Source: Mesorhizobium sp. M7A.F.Ca.US.008.03.1.1 (lineage in GTDB: Bacteria; Pseudomonadota; Alphaproteobacteria; Rhizobiales; Rhizobiaceae). From it: a stretch of 64,000 bases of DNA. The notes under the pieces were generated by a model. The model searched no databases and was not told where the DNA came from. It saw only the letters and a program-made list of their open reading frames with translations. A program made the position numbers and the translations under genes. Within the stretch, counting starts at the first letter, position 1, and every line of letters begins with the position of its first letter. Location of the stretch: NCBI RefSeq assembly GCF_003997495.1, contig NZ_RZRU01000023.1:1-64000 (forward strand). Direction: 5' to 3'. Shown piece after piece: positions 35,373 through 44,161 of the stretch.

Positions 35373-35750
35373 TCATTCCGCCTGCTTGGCCTGCACCGTT
35401 CGAATAAGAGATCTCATCATTTTTCCAATCTCTTCGCATCGCAGCAGCAGCTCAATCTCATTGTCTTTTCGTAGCAGCCCAACCCGGCATGCCAGCAGTA
35501 CGTGCGTTTCCAACTCTTTCAACGAGCCTTGCGCCATGCGCAAGAACTGAACGAACGAACCTCTGTTTTCCCGGCCGTAGCCCTCCGCGATGTTCGCCGC
35601 GATCGAAACCGCCGATCGACGCATCTGAGATGTCATGCCGTAAATCTCATCCCTCGGAAACTCTTTGGTGAAGCGGTAACAATCTTCGGCGAGCGTCATC
35701 GCCGATTGCCACACCTTCAAGTCGCGATAGGATTCGATCCGTTGCTCCAA
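35373..35750 (-). CDS. Four-helix-bundle protein (23S rRNA intervening-sequence family)
   Basis: Protein of 125 residues of the S23/IVP family: DLKVWQ near the N-terminus, RRSAVSIAANIAEGYGR in the middle and FLRMAQGSLKELETH after it are the family motifs. The fold is a basic four-helix bundle that forms a pentamer and binds nucleic acid in relatives such as the retroelement accessory protein Avd. The start is a TTG at 35750. Its ribosome site (AGGGA) lies inside or beside the flanking repeat. The gene interrupts the nuo operon in the same orientation and is bracketed by inverted short tandem repeats, so it looks like the cargo of a small mobile element. Confidence 0.85.
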   Translation of the reverse strand: MEQRIESYRDLKVWQSAMTLAEDCYRFTKEFPRDEIYGMTSQMRRSAVSIAANIAEGYGRENRGSFVQFLRMAQGSLKELETHVLLACRVGLLRKDNEIELLLRCEEIGKMMRSLIRTVQAKQAE

Positions 35751-35753
35751 TTC

Positions 35754-35790
35754 TTTCCCTACTGACTACTCACTACTTCCCTACTTACTG
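35754..35790. repeat. Right heptamer repeat flanking the four-helix-bundle gene
   Basis: A run of CTACTCA-type heptamers, the reverse complement of the left repeat. It overlaps the last codon region of nuoC (stop at 35785-35787), so the element inserted at or into the nuoC 3' end. Confidence 0.8.
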
Positions 35791-36387
35791 GTTCGCCTTC
35801 TCGTCACCCGGCAGCACGTAATCCGTACCTTCCCACGGGGACAAAAAATCGAAATTGCGGAATTCCTGCTTGAGCTCGACCGGCTCATAGATGACGCGCT
35901 TGGCCTCATCGTCGTAGCGCACTTCGACAAAGCCGGTCAGCGGGAAATCCTTGCGCAGCGGATGGCCTTCGAAACCGTAGTCGGTCAGCAAGCGACGAAG
36001 ATCGGGATGGCCCGAGAACAGCACGCCGTACAGATCGTAGGTCTCGCGCTCGAACCAGTCGGCGCCAGGGAACACGCCGGTGATCGACGGCACCATGGTT
36101 TCCTCGTCGGCCTGCACCTTGACTCGGATGCGCACATTCTGCTTCGGCGACAACAGATGGTAGACGACGTCGAAGCGCTTGGCCCGCGACGGATAGTCGG
36201 CGCCGCAGACATCGATGATCGAGATGAATTGGCAGCGCGCATCGTCGCGCAGGAAGGTCATCACCTCGACCAGATCGCGCGGCTCGACATGAACGGTAAG
36301 CTCGCCATAGGCAATCGCCGCGTCGTTCACACGGCCGATCAGCTTCTCGCCGAGATAGGTCGACAGTTCGCTCAGGGATGCGGTCAT
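35785..36387 (-). CDS. nuoC: NADH-quinone oxidoreductase subunit C
   Basis: The 30-kDa-type peripheral subunit (200 residues). The family signature ERETYDLYGVLFSGHPDLRR is present, followed by GHPLRKDFPLTGFVEVRYD. The C-terminus ends in PGDEKANQ, and its last codons are shared with the repeat at 35754-35790, so the original 3' end may have been altered. ATG 36387 gives MTASLSELSTYLGEK. It lies four bases after the nuoB stop. Confidence 0.95.
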   Translation of the reverse strand: MTASLSELSTYLGEKLIGRVNDAAIAYGELTVHVEPRDLVEVMTFLRDDARCQFISIIDVCGADYPSRAKRFDVVYHLLSPKQNVRIRVKVQADEETMVPSITGVFPGADWFERETYDLYGVLFSGHPDLRRLLTDYGFEGHPLRKDFPLTGFVEVRYDDEAKRVIYEPVELKQEFRNFDFLSPWEGTDYVLPGDEKANQ

Positions 36388-36391
36388 GGAT

Positions 36392-36973
36392 TTACCGTTC
36401 GATCGTGCCGGTGCGGCGGATCTTCTTCTGCAGGAGAAGAATGCCGTAGAGCAGCGCTTCGGCGCTCGGCGGGCAGCCGGGCACATAGATGTCGACCGGC
36501 ACGATGCGGTCGCAGCCGCGCACCACCGAATAGGAATAGTGGTAATAGCCGCCGCCATTGGCGCAGGAGCCCATCGAGATGACGTAGCGCGGCTCCGGCA
36601 TCTGGTCGTAGACCTTGCGCAGCGCCGGCGCCATCTTGTTGGTCAGCGTTCCGGCCACGATCATGATGTCGGACTGGCGCGGAGACGCGCGCGGCGCAAC
36701 ACCGAAGCGCTCCGAGTCGTAGCGCGGCATCGAAGTGTGGATCATCTCCACCGCGCAGCAGGCGAGACCGAAGGTCATGAACATCAGCGAGCCGCTGCGC
36801 GCCCAGGTGATCAGCGCTTCCGTCGAGGTAACGAGAAAGCCCTTGTCGGCCAGTTCGTTGTTGATCTCGAGGAAAAAGGGATCATCCTCCCCCACCGGCC
36901 TTCCGGTGTTGGGATCGATGATACCCCTAGGCTTCGGCGCGACGAGGGTGCCTGAACTGTCGTTCAATCCCAT
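36392..36973 (-). CDS. nuoB: NADH-quinone oxidoreductase subunit B
   Basis: PSST-type subunit (193 residues) that binds cluster N2, the last iron-sulfur centre before quinone. Ligands C72-C73, C137 and C167 are all present (LACCAVEM, GSCANGGG, PGCPPS). ATG 36973 overlaps the nuoA end by ten bases. The alternative upstream start adds seven residues within nuoA. Confidence 0.97.
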   Translation of the reverse strand: MGLNDSSGTLVAPKPRGIIDPNTGRPVGEDDPFFLEINNELADKGFLVTSTEALITWARSGSLMFMTFGLACCAVEMIHTSMPRYDSERFGVAPRASPRQSDIMIVAGTLTNKMAPALRKVYDQMPEPRYVISMGSCANGGGYYHYSYSVVRGCDRIVPVDIYVPGCPPSAEALLYGILLLQKKIRRTGTIER

Positions 36974-37329
36974 TCCAGCGCTCCTTTTTTCCATTCATAG
37001 GCAAAGCCGATGGTCAGCACCGCCAAAAACACCATCATCGACCAGAAACCGAGCATGCCGATCTTCGAAAACGACACCGCCCACGGAAACAGGAAGGCCA
37101 CTTCCAGGTCGAAGATGATGAACAGGATCGACACCAGGTAGAAACGGATGTCGAACTTCATGCGGGCGTCGTCGAACGAGTTGAAACCGCACTCATAGGC
37201 GGAAAGCTTTTCGGGATCGGGATTGCGGTAGGCCACCAGGAAGGGCGCGGCCAGCAGCGCCAGGCCGACAACCAGCGCCACGCCTATGAACAGGACGATG
37301 GGCAGGTATGAGCTCAAGAGTGCATTCAT
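36964..37329 (-). CDS. nuoA: NADH-quinone oxidoreductase subunit A
   Basis: First gene of the complex I operon: a 121-residue membrane protein with three helices (ND3 homologue). YECGFNSFDDARMKFDIRFY holds the conserved loop cysteine near the quinone site, and IFDLEVAFLFPWAVSF is the second-helix signature. ATG 37329. The operon promoter should lie in the 330-base gap to the right. Confidence 0.97.
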   Translation of the reverse strand: MNALLSSYLPIVLFIGVALVVGLALLAAPFLVAYRNPDPEKLSAYECGFNSFDDARMKFDIRFYLVSILFIIFDLEVAFLFPWAVSFSKIGMLGFWSMMVFLAVLTIGFAYEWKKGALEWD

Positions 37330-37660
37330 GCTCGGCTTTCCGTTGGCGCCAATCCACGTTGATTACAGCACCGGACCCTAATGCGGAAGCGTGACAGTTT
37401 AACCGCTGAACCGTTTTAAGGGCCTATGCTGCAACGCGGCGAGGGTTAGCGCAGCACTTCCAGCGAAGCAAGTCAAACCTTGTTCAAAACACCGACCTGG
37501 ATGGCATATCGCGGCAAACTGGTCCGATCCGCTCCTGTTTGATTTCCTTCGTTTGTTACTCCACTTTTCTCTCCTGACATGAATGCCGCCAAAACCCTGC
37601 TAGCATGGGTTGGAATCAGCCATTCGACCCTCGGTCAAAACACTTCAAAGTGATGCCTGC
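37330..37660. other. Intergenic region with the divergent nuo and ycaQ-like promoters
   Basis: A gap of 331 bases between two divergent starts. The nuo promoter must lie here on the minus strand. TTGACT near 37470 could be its -35 box, but no convincing -10 follows. A short segment (37396-37420) resembles common rhizobial intergenic sequence with repeated AACCG. No gene is seen. Confidence 0.35.
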
Positions 37661-38860
37661 ATGAAGGAAAAGATCTCGCTCCCCACGGCCCGGCGCATCG
37701 CGCTTGCCGCCCAGGGGTTCCTCGATCCCCGCCCGACCGGCACGCCGGACCGCAGGCATCTTGCCCGCACCCTCTCCCGCACCGGCCTGCTGCAGATCGA
37801 TTCCGTCAGCGCGGTGGTACGCGCTCATTATATGCCGCTCTATTCGCGCCTTGGCCCCTACCCGCTCTCGCTGCTCGACAACGCCGCGGTGACGCGCAAG
37901 CGCACGGTGTTCGAATACTGGGCGCACGAGGCGTCCTTCCTGCCGGTCGAGACCTACCCGCTGATGCGCTGGCGCATGCAGCGCGCCGAACGCGGCGATG
38001 AAATGTATCTGGGCCTCGCCAAATGGGGCCGCGAGCACGCCGCCTATATCGAGGAGATCTACCGCCAGGTCGCCGAGCGCGGCCCGATCGCCGCTTCCGC
38101 GCTGGAAGGCCAGAAAGGTTCGGGCGGCTGGTGGGGCTGGAGCCATGCCAAGCATGCTTTCGAATGGCTGTTCTGGGCCGGGCGCATCACCACGGCGCAC
38201 CGGCGCGGCTTTGAACGTTTCTATGATCTGCCCGAACGCGTGCTGCCGCAGGCGGTCGTCGATCTGCCGGTGCCGGCCGTCGAGGACGCGCACCGCGAAT
38301 TGCTGCGCATTTCCGCCCGCGCCCACGGTGTGGCGACATCGGGCGATTTGCGCGATTATTTCCGCCTGTCGCCCGCCGACATGAAAGGCCGGCTGGAGGA
38401 ACTGGTCGAAACGGGCGAGCTGCTGCCGGTGCGTGTCGAAGGTTGGGACAAACCGGCCTATCTTCATAAAGACGCCCGTCTGCCACGAAAGATCGACGCT
38501 CGCGCCTTGTTGGCGCCGTTCGATCCGGTTGTCTTCGAACGCTCGCGCTCGGAGCGGCTGTTCGATTTCCACTACCGCATCGAGATCTACACCCCGGCCG
38601 AAAAGCGCCAATTCGGCTACTACGTCCTGCCCTTCCTGCTCGGCGACAGGATCATGGCGCGTGTCGATCTCAAGGCCGATCGCCCGGCAAGCGTGCTACG
38701 CGTCCATGCGGCCTATGCTGAGCCCGGTGCGCCGGCCGAAACAGCTGCTCAGCTGTTTGAGGAATTGAAGCAGATGCAAGGTTGGCTCGGGCTCGAGCGC
38801 ATCGAAGTGATGTCCGCCGGTGACTTGGGTCCGGCGCTGGCCGACCTGACCGTGTCGTAA
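37661..38860 (+). CDS. YcaQ/AlkX-family DNA glycosylase (winged-helix)
   Basis: Protein of 399 residues of the YcaQ (HTH_42) family, members of which unhook DNA interstrand crosslinks and remove bulky alkylated bases. The N-terminal LLQIDSVSAVVRAHYMPLYS segment with its Q-I-D pattern and FEYWAHEASFLP are family landmarks. Tandem winged-helix modules and the C-terminal FDFHYRIEIYTPAEKRQFG and ADRPASVLRVHAAY segments follow. ATG 37661 is preferred over a TTG 51 bases upstream. It is monocistronic, in front of the cobalamin riboswitch. Confidence 0.88.
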   Translation: MKEKISLPTARRIALAAQGFLDPRPTGTPDRRHLARTLSRTGLLQIDSVSAVVRAHYMPLYSRLGPYPLSLLDNAAVTRKRTVFEYWAHEASFLPVETYPLMRWRMQRAERGDEMYLGLAKWGREHAAYIEEIYRQVAERGPIAASALEGQKGSGGWWGWSHAKHAFEWLFWAGRITTAHRRGFERFYDLPERVLPQAVVDLPVPAVEDAHRELLRISARAHGVATSGDLRDYFRLSPADMKGRLEELVETGELLPVRVEGWDKPAYLHKDARLPRKIDARALLAPFDPVVFERSRSERLFDFHYRIEIYTPAEKRQFGYYVLPFLLGDRIMARVDLKADRPASVLRVHAAYAEPGAPAETAAQLFEELKQMQGWLGLERIEVMSAGDLGPALADLTVS

Positions 38861-38902
38861 GCTCGCGTTGACACCGCTGCCCGCAAAAGCCTAAATCCGT
38901 TC

Positions 38903-39080
38903 CAGACGGTCTCTTCTCTTCAACGAGAGGAGCCAAGAGGGAATGCGGTGCGGGACAAAATCCCAAATCCGCGGCTGTCCCCGCAACTGTAAGCGAAGAG
39001 CCAAGGCCGAAAGCCACTGGGAGTTCCCGGGAAGGCGGCTACCAAGGCGATGACCCGCGAGCCAGGAGACCTGCCGTCTG
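38903..39080 (+). ncRNA. Cobalamin (adenosylcobalamin) riboswitch
   Basis: The conserved blocks occur in order: GCCAAGAGGGAATGCGGTG, GCGGCTGTCCCCGCAACTGT, AGCCACTGGG, GGGAAGGC and the B12 box GAGCCAGGAGACCTGCC. Outer arms CAGACGG (38903-38909) and CCGTCTG (39074-39080) close the P1 stem. It precedes the DUF1636-cobW-cobN series, so bound B12 should lower expression of the corrin pathway. Confidence 0.95.
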
Positions 39081-39097
39081 CGACTGTAGAATCCGAT

Positions 39098-39123
39098 CGC
39101 CCGGCGGGTTTCCGGGCAAGGAG
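39098..39123 (+). promoter_or_regulatory. Expression-platform hairpin at the ribosome site
   Basis: GCCCGG and CCGGGC (39099-39117) form a hairpin that ends directly before AAGGAG, the ribosome site of the next gene. With no T-run behind it, control is probably at translation initiation. This is inferred from spacing and not from a folded model. Confidence 0.45.
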
Positions 39124-39131
39124 CCCGATCT

Positions 39132-39560
39132 TTGGACCACGACAGCAGTTCTTCGGCTGGCACAGCGGATATTTCGTCCGGCCATGATGATGCCTTGGCC
39201 GGCGTCACCATCATCGTCTGCGCCTCCTGCCGCGATGAAACCGGTTCCGAAACTCATCCCCGCGCCGGCGAATCACTGGCGGACGACACGCGCCGCGCCG
39301 CATCCGGCGAAAACATCCGCATCCGCAGCGTTGAATGCCTTGGCAATTGCAAGCGGCGTCTCAGCGCCGCCATTCTGCGCGACGGTTGCTGGAGCTATGT
39401 CTTCGGCGACCTGACCGCGACCAGCGGCGCCGACCTCGTCACCGGCGCCAAACTCTTCGCCACTTCGAAGGACGGCCTGATCCCGTGGCGCGGTCGCCCC
39501 GATAGCCTCAAGCGCGGCCTCGTTGCCCGCATCCCTCCCCTCGACCTGCTGAAGGACTGA
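39132..39560 (+). CDS. DUF1636 family metal-binding-like protein
   Basis: Protein of 142 residues of DUF1636. Cysteines in IVCASCRDETGSET and SVECLGNCKRRLSAA suggest a thioredoxin-like 2Fe-2S or metal site. The family recurs next to cobW/cobN and is thought, from context only, to help cobalt handling or cobalamin synthesis. The start is TTG 39132, eight bases after AAGGAG. A weak start codon after a riboswitch-controlled ribosome site would sharpen control. It is the first gene of the cob operon, two bases before cobW. Confidence 0.85.
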   Translation: MDHDSSSSAGTADISSGHDDALAGVTIIVCASCRDETGSETHPRAGESLADDTRRAASGENIRIRSVECLGNCKRRLSAAILRDGCWSYVFGDLTATSGADLVTGAKLFATSKDGLIPWRGRPDSLKRGLVARIPPLDLLKD

Positions 39561-39562
39561 CC

Positions 39563-40615
39563 ATGACCGCCCCAGATTCGTCTGCCAACCTCTCCCGCGT
39601 TCCCTGCACCGTCGTCACCGGCTTCCTCGGCGCCGGCAAGACGACGCTGGTCCGCCATCTCCTAGAAAACGCCGGCGGCAAGCGCATTGCCATCATCGTC
39701 AACGAGTTCGGCGACATCGGCATCGACGGCGAGATCCTGAAGGGATGCGGCATCGACACCTGTCCGGAAGAAAACATCGTCGAACTGGCCAATGGCTGCA
39801 TCTGCTGCACCGTCGCCGACGATTTCGTGCCGGCGCTCGACAAGATCCTCGCGCTGACGCCGAGGGTCGACCACATCCTGATCGAGACCTCCGGCCTCGC
39901 TTTGCCCAAGCCGCTGGTCCAGGCCTTCCAGTGGCCGAGCGTGAAGAGCCGCGTCACAGTCGATGGCGTCATCGCCGTGGTCGACGGGCCGGCGTTGGCC
40001 GAGGGTCGCGTCGCCAACGACATGGACGCCTTGCAGGCGCAGCGCGCCCAGGACGAGACACTCGACCACGACGACCCGGTGGAAGAAGTGTTCGAGGATC
40101 AGATCGCCTGCGCCGACCTGATCATCCTGTCGAAAAGCGACTTGATGGACGCCGCCGGCACCGCACGCGCCAATGCCATCATTGGCGAACACTCCGCCCG
40201 CGCCGTGAAGATCGTGCCGACCTCGCATGGCAAGGTCGATCCCTCCGTGCTGCTCGGGCTCGGTCTGGCCGTCGAGGACGACATCGAGAACCGCAAGTCC
40301 CATCATGACGGCGCCTTCGACCATGAGCATGACGACTTCGACACGTTCATCGTCGACATTGCCTCGATCGCCAATCCCGATGAACTGGCAAAGCGTGTCG
40401 CCACGGTCGCCGAAGAAGAAAACGTGCTGCGTGTAAAAGGCTTCGTCGAGGTCGGCGGCAAGCCGATGCGGCTCTTGCTGCAGGCCGTCGGGCCGCGCGT
40501 CAATCACTACTATGACCGCGCCTGGACGGCGCAGGACGACCGCCGCTCGCGCCTCGTCGTCATCGGCCTGAAGGGGCTGAACCGCCCGGCGATCGAGCGT
40601 ATACTCGCCGGCTGA
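39563..40615 (+). CDS. cobW: Cobalamin biosynthesis GTPase CobW
   Basis: G3E-family GTPase (350 residues) that acts as a cobalt metallochaperone for the cobaltochelatase. P-loop TGFLGAGKTTL, metal motif NGCICC (C-x-C-C), Walker B IETSGLALP and base-recognition segment LSKSDLMD are present. A His-rich stretch (HHDGAFDHEHDDFD) precedes the C-terminal domain. It lies two bases after the DUF1636 gene and directly upstream of cobN, its likely client. Confidence 0.95.
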   Translation: MTAPDSSANLSRVPCTVVTGFLGAGKTTLVRHLLENAGGKRIAIIVNEFGDIGIDGEILKGCGIDTCPEENIVELANGCICCTVADDFVPALDKILALTPRVDHILIETSGLALPKPLVQAFQWPSVKSRVTVDGVIAVVDGPALAEGRVANDMDALQAQRAQDETLDHDDPVEEVFEDQIACADLIILSKSDLMDAAGTARANAIIGEHSARAVKIVPTSHGKVDPSVLLGLGLAVEDDIENRKSHHDGAFDHEHDDFDTFIVDIASIANPDELAKRVATVAEEENVLRVKGFVEVGGKPMRLLLQAVGPRVNHYYDRAWTAQDDRRSRLVVIGLKGLNRPAIERILAG

Positions 40616-40633
40616 TTTCGGACACGGGTTGCG

Positions 40634-43600
40634 ATGCACATCCTAACCACGACATCCGCTTCGCTCGACGACCTCGCCGAGCCGGTCGATCTGCGGCAGA
40701 CGCCGGCGGATATCGTGGCCCTGTCCTTCACCGACAGCGATCTCGCCGGACTGGCGGCGGCGTGGAAGGCCGACGCCGGCCGCCTGCCCTCGATGCGGCT
40801 GGCGGCGCTGCGTGACCTGCGCCATCCCATGTCCGTCGATCTCTGGGTGGACAGCATCGCCCGCCACGCCAAGATCATCCTGGTGCGCATCCTCGGCGGC
40901 TACGACTGGTGGCGCTACGGCTGCGACCAGCTCGCCTCGACCGCCCGCGAGCGCGGGATCAAACTGGCGCTGCTGCCTGGCGAATGCCGTGACGAGGATC
41001 TGCGCCTGATCGAAGCCTCGACGCTGCCGCGCCAAGAGCTCGACGGCCTGCTCGACTATTTCCGCGAGGGCGGCCCGGCCAATATGAGCGCGCTGGTGCA
41101 CAGGCTTGCGCGGTTGGCGGGGCAGGATGTGGCTGTTGCAGAGCCGGTCAGCGTGCCTAAAGCGGGGTTTTACGAGCCGGGACGCAGCGTCATGGAGAGG
41201 CCATACATTTCAAACGTCCACGCTCCTGTCGTTCCCATCCTGTTTTACCGCTCGATGCTGCTGGCCGCCGATGTCGCGCCCATCGACGCCCTCGTTGAAG
41301 CGCTGCGGCAGCGCGGCATCAACCCGGTCCCTATCTTCGTCTCCAGCCTCAAGGACCCGGCGTCACTCGTCTTCGTGGAAACAGCGCTGGCCACACTAAA
41401 TCCAGCCGCGATCATCACCGCGACCGCTTTCGCGTCTGGCGCCGAACCCGGCGTCGAAACCCTGTTCGACCGCGCTGGCGTGCCCGTCTTCCAGGTCATT
41501 GTCGCCACCACCCGCCGCGACATCTGGGAGAACAACCAGCGCGGTCTGGCGCCCGCCGACCTTGCCATGCATGTCGTGCTGCCCGAACTCGACGGTCGCA
41601 TTCTCGCTGGCGCTATTTCCTTCAAGGGTGAGAGCGAGACCGATCCCGGACTTGGCCACCGCGCCTTCGCCAACCGTCCGGAACCGGATCGCGTCGCGCA
41701 AGTGGCTGACCGCGTCGCGGCCTTCATCCGTCTGCGGGAGACGCCCCGCGCCAAGCGCAAGCTGGCGATCCTGATCCCCGATTATCCCAGCGCCCCCGGC
41801 CGCACCGGCTATGCCGTCGGCCTCGACGTGCCGTCCAGCGTGCTGGCCATGCTGCACGACCTTAGCGAACAGGGCTATGGAGTTGAGGGGATTCCGGAGA
41901 CGCCGCGGGTGTTGTTGGATTTGCTGGTGCGCAGCAATGATGGGCTGGGGTTGGAAGGCTATCTCGCACATTCCATGGAGTTGCCGAAAGCGGCAATTGC
42001 CGCAGTCGAAGCTGCTTGGGGGAAGGCGGAAGACGACACAGGCCTGTGCGAGGCACCCCCCTCTGTCCTGCCGGACATCTCCCCCTCAAGGGGGGAGATT
42101 GCGCTGTCATTGCCGGTTTCGCCAATCTCCGATGTTGCGGGAGTGGGCGGAGCGTCGAAACTGCCAATCTCCCCCCTTGAGGGGGAGATGTCCGGCAGGA
42201 CAGAGGGGGGTGTTCAAGCGCCGACCACTGCAAGTTTCCCCTTCCGTGCCGCCACCTTCGGCAACATCACCGTAGCACTCGCCCCAGACCGCGGCCGCTC
42301 CGCCGACCGTCGCGCCGACTACCACGACCCGACACTCCCCCCGCGCCATGCATTGCTCGCCTTCGGCCTGTGGCTGCGCAAGTCGCTCGGCGTCCATGCG
42401 CTTGTCCATGTCGGCGCCCATGGCACGCTGGAATGGCTGCCCGGCAAGACGGTAGCGCTCTCGGAAAACTGCTTTCCCGAGATCGTCACGGGTCCCCTGC
42501 CCGTCATCTATCCCTTCATCGTCTCCAACCCCGGCGAGGCCGCGCAAGCCAAGCGGCGCATTGCCGCCGTCACCCTTGGCCATTTGCCGCCGCCGCTGAC
42601 CGGCGCCGGGTTGGATGAGGATCAGCACAAGCTCGAGCGGCTGGTCGACGAATATGCGCAGGCCGACGGGCTCGACCGCCGCCGCCGCGACCGGCTGGCC
42701 AAGCTGATCGTCGACACCGCGCAAAAAACCGGCCTCGCCTCCGAAGCCGGCGTCGCCAGGACCGACGCGCCGGACGAAGCGCTGCGCCGCATCGATGCCT
42801 GGCTCTGCGACCTGAAGGACTTCGCCATCAAGGACGGCCTGCATATCTACGGCCGCTCCCCCGAGGAGGAGCCCGACGCCACGCGGCGACAAAGTGCGGC
42901 AGCCGAGAAGGCGGCGCTGCTCGCCGCGCTCGATGGGCGCCACGTCAAGGCCGGTCCGGCCGGAGCGCCCGCGCGGGGACGTTCCGACGTCTTGCCCACC
43001 GGCCGCAATTTGTTCACATCCGACCCGCGCACCATGCCGACGCCGACCGCCTATGATCTGGGCAAGGCAGCAGCGGAGGAGGTCGTGCGCGGCTATATGC
43101 AGTCGCATGGCGACTGGCCGCGCTCGCTGGTCATCGATCTCTGGGGCTCGGCCTCGCTGCGCACCGGCGGCGAGGAGATCGCCCAAGGCCTGGCGCTGAT
43201 GGGCTGCCGGCCGCAATGGGATTCTGCGACCGGTCGCATCACCGGGATCGAAGTGCTGCCGCCGGCCACGCTTGGCCGCCCGCGCGTCGATGTCACTTGG
43301 CGCATATCAGGCCTGTTCCGCGACATGTTCCCGACGCAGATCGCGCTGATCGATGCCGCCGCCAACGCCGTTGCCGCCCGCGACGAGGACGATTCGGAAA
43401 ACCCGCTCGCGGCCAAAACCCGCGCTGACGGCAAGATCAGCCCACGTATTTTCGGCACTTCGCCCGGCACCTACGGCGCCGGCGTCGAGGACCTTTTGTC
43501 CAGCGGCGACTGGGCGGCGCGCGAAGAGATCGGCCGCGCCTATCTCGACGCCACCTCGCATGCCTATGGCGGCGCGCAGGGCGAAGGCGTCTCCGCGCCC

Positions 43601-44161
43601 GGTGCCTTCGAAACCCGCATCGCCGAGGCCGATCTTCTCGTCCACACCGGCGACGATCCCGGCCGCGACATCCTCGAAGGTTCCGCCGACGTCGCCTTCA
43701 TCGGTGGCTTTTCGGCTGCCCTTGCGGCGCTCGGCAGGAATGCCGACGTCATCGTGCTCGACACCACGGACCCGCAAAAGCCGAAACCACGCTCGGTCAG
43801 CGAGGCCGTATCGCGCGTAGTACGCGCTCGCGCCATCAATCCACGTTTCATATCAGGCCAGATGCGGCACGGCCCGCGCGGCGCCTCCGAATTCGCCGAG
43901 ACCGTCGACCGGCTGGTCGGCTTTGCCGAAACCACGCACGCCATCTCGGGAACGCTGATCGAGGCCGTGCATGACGCTTATCTCCGCGACCCCCTGGTCC
44001 GCGCCTTCATCCTGCGTGAAAACCCGGCCGCTGCCAAAATCATTGCCGAGCGTTTTCTCTCGGCCCGCCGGCGCGGCCTCTGGCATCCCCTGCGCAATTC
44101 TATCGACGACGATCTGACAGCCCTGATTGCCGAGGCAGAAGCGCTTGGGGTGGCGGCATGA
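40634..44161 (+). CDS. cobN: Cobaltochelatase subunit CobN (with in-frame repeat insert)
   Basis: Large subunit of the aerobic ATP-dependent cobaltochelatase, which inserts Co2+ into hydrogenobyrinic acid a,c-diamide together with the CobS and CobT chelatase subunits (not in this window; cobS and cobT here are different genes). The 1175-residue protein shows the CobN/BchH core (LVHVGAHGTLEWLPGKTVAL, SPGTYGAGVEDLL). Residues of about 474-527 are encoded by a RIME-like palindromic element and break an otherwise normal domain. The frame stays open, since the element is 159 bases long. ATG 40634; the stop overlaps cobG (ATGA). Confidence 0.95.
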   Translation: MHILTTTSASLDDLAEPVDLRQTPADIVALSFTDSDLAGLAAAWKADAGRLPSMRLAALRDLRHPMSVDLWVDSIARHAKIILVRILGGYDWWRYGCDQLASTARERGIKLALLPGECRDEDLRLIEASTLPRQELDGLLDYFREGGPANMSALVHRLARLAGQDVAVAEPVSVPKAGFYEPGRSVMERPYISNVHAPVVPILFYRSMLLAADVAPIDALVEALRQRGINPVPIFVSSLKDPASLVFVETALATLNPAAIITATAFASGAEPGVETLFDRAGVPVFQVIVATTRRDIWENNQRGLAPADLAMHVVLPELDGRILAGAISFKGESETDPGLGHRAFANRPEPDRVAQVADRVAAFIRLRETPRAKRKLAILIPDYPSAPGRTGYAVGLDVPSSVLAMLHDLSEQGYGVEGIPETPRVLLDLLVRSNDGLGLEGYLAHSMELPKAAIAAVEAAWGKAEDDTGLCEAPPSVLPDISPSRGEIALSLPVSPISDVAGVGGASKLPISPLEGEMSGRTEGGVQAPTTASFPFRAATFGNITVALAPDRGRSADRRADYHDPTLPPRHALLAFGLWLRKSLGVHALVHVGAHGTLEWLPGKTVALSENCFPEIVTGPLPVIYPFIVSNPGEAAQAKRRIAAVTLGHLPPPLTGAGLDEDQHKLERLVDEYAQADGLDRRRRDRLAKLIVDTAQKTGLASEAGVARTDAPDEALRRIDAWLCDLKDFAIKDGLHIYGRSPEEEPDATRRQSAAAEKAALLAALDGRHVKAGPAGAPARGRSDVLPTGRNLFTSDPRTMPTPTAYDLGKAAAEEVVRGYMQSHGDWPRSLVIDLWGSASLRTGGEEIAQGLALMGCRPQWDSATGRITGIEVLPPATLGRPRVDVTWRISGLFRDMFPTQIALIDAAANAVAARDEDDSENPLAAKTRADGKISPRIFGTSPGTYGAGVEDLLSSGDWAAREEIGRAYLDATSHAYGGAQGEGVSAPGAFETRIAEADLLVHTGDDPGRDILEGSADVAFIGGFSAALAALGRNADVIVLDTTDPQKPKPRSVSEAVSRVVRARAINPRFISGQMRHGPRGASEFAETVDRLVGFAETTHAISGTLIEAVHDAYLRDPLVRAFILRENPAAAKIIAERFLSARRRGLWHPLRNSIDDDLTALIAEAEALGVAA
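42054..42212. repeat. RIME-like palindromic element inside cobN
   Basis: Two perfect 48-base inverted arms (42054-42101 and 42165-42212) enclose a 63-base spacer. Each arm holds its own small palindrome (CTCCCCCTCAAGGGGGGAG type) and a TCCTGCCGGACA motif. The element is 159 bases (53 codons) and is read through in frame, giving PPSVLPDISPSRGE on the left and LPISPLEGEMSGRTEGG on the right. Related to the copies at 44847-45027 and 56072-56120. Confidence 0.9.

Noticed and set aside
40634..44161. The large CobN-like protein as magnesium chelatase subunit BchH
   Set aside because: Its neighbours are cobW and the cobalamin genes under a B12 riboswitch, and no photosynthesis gene is present.
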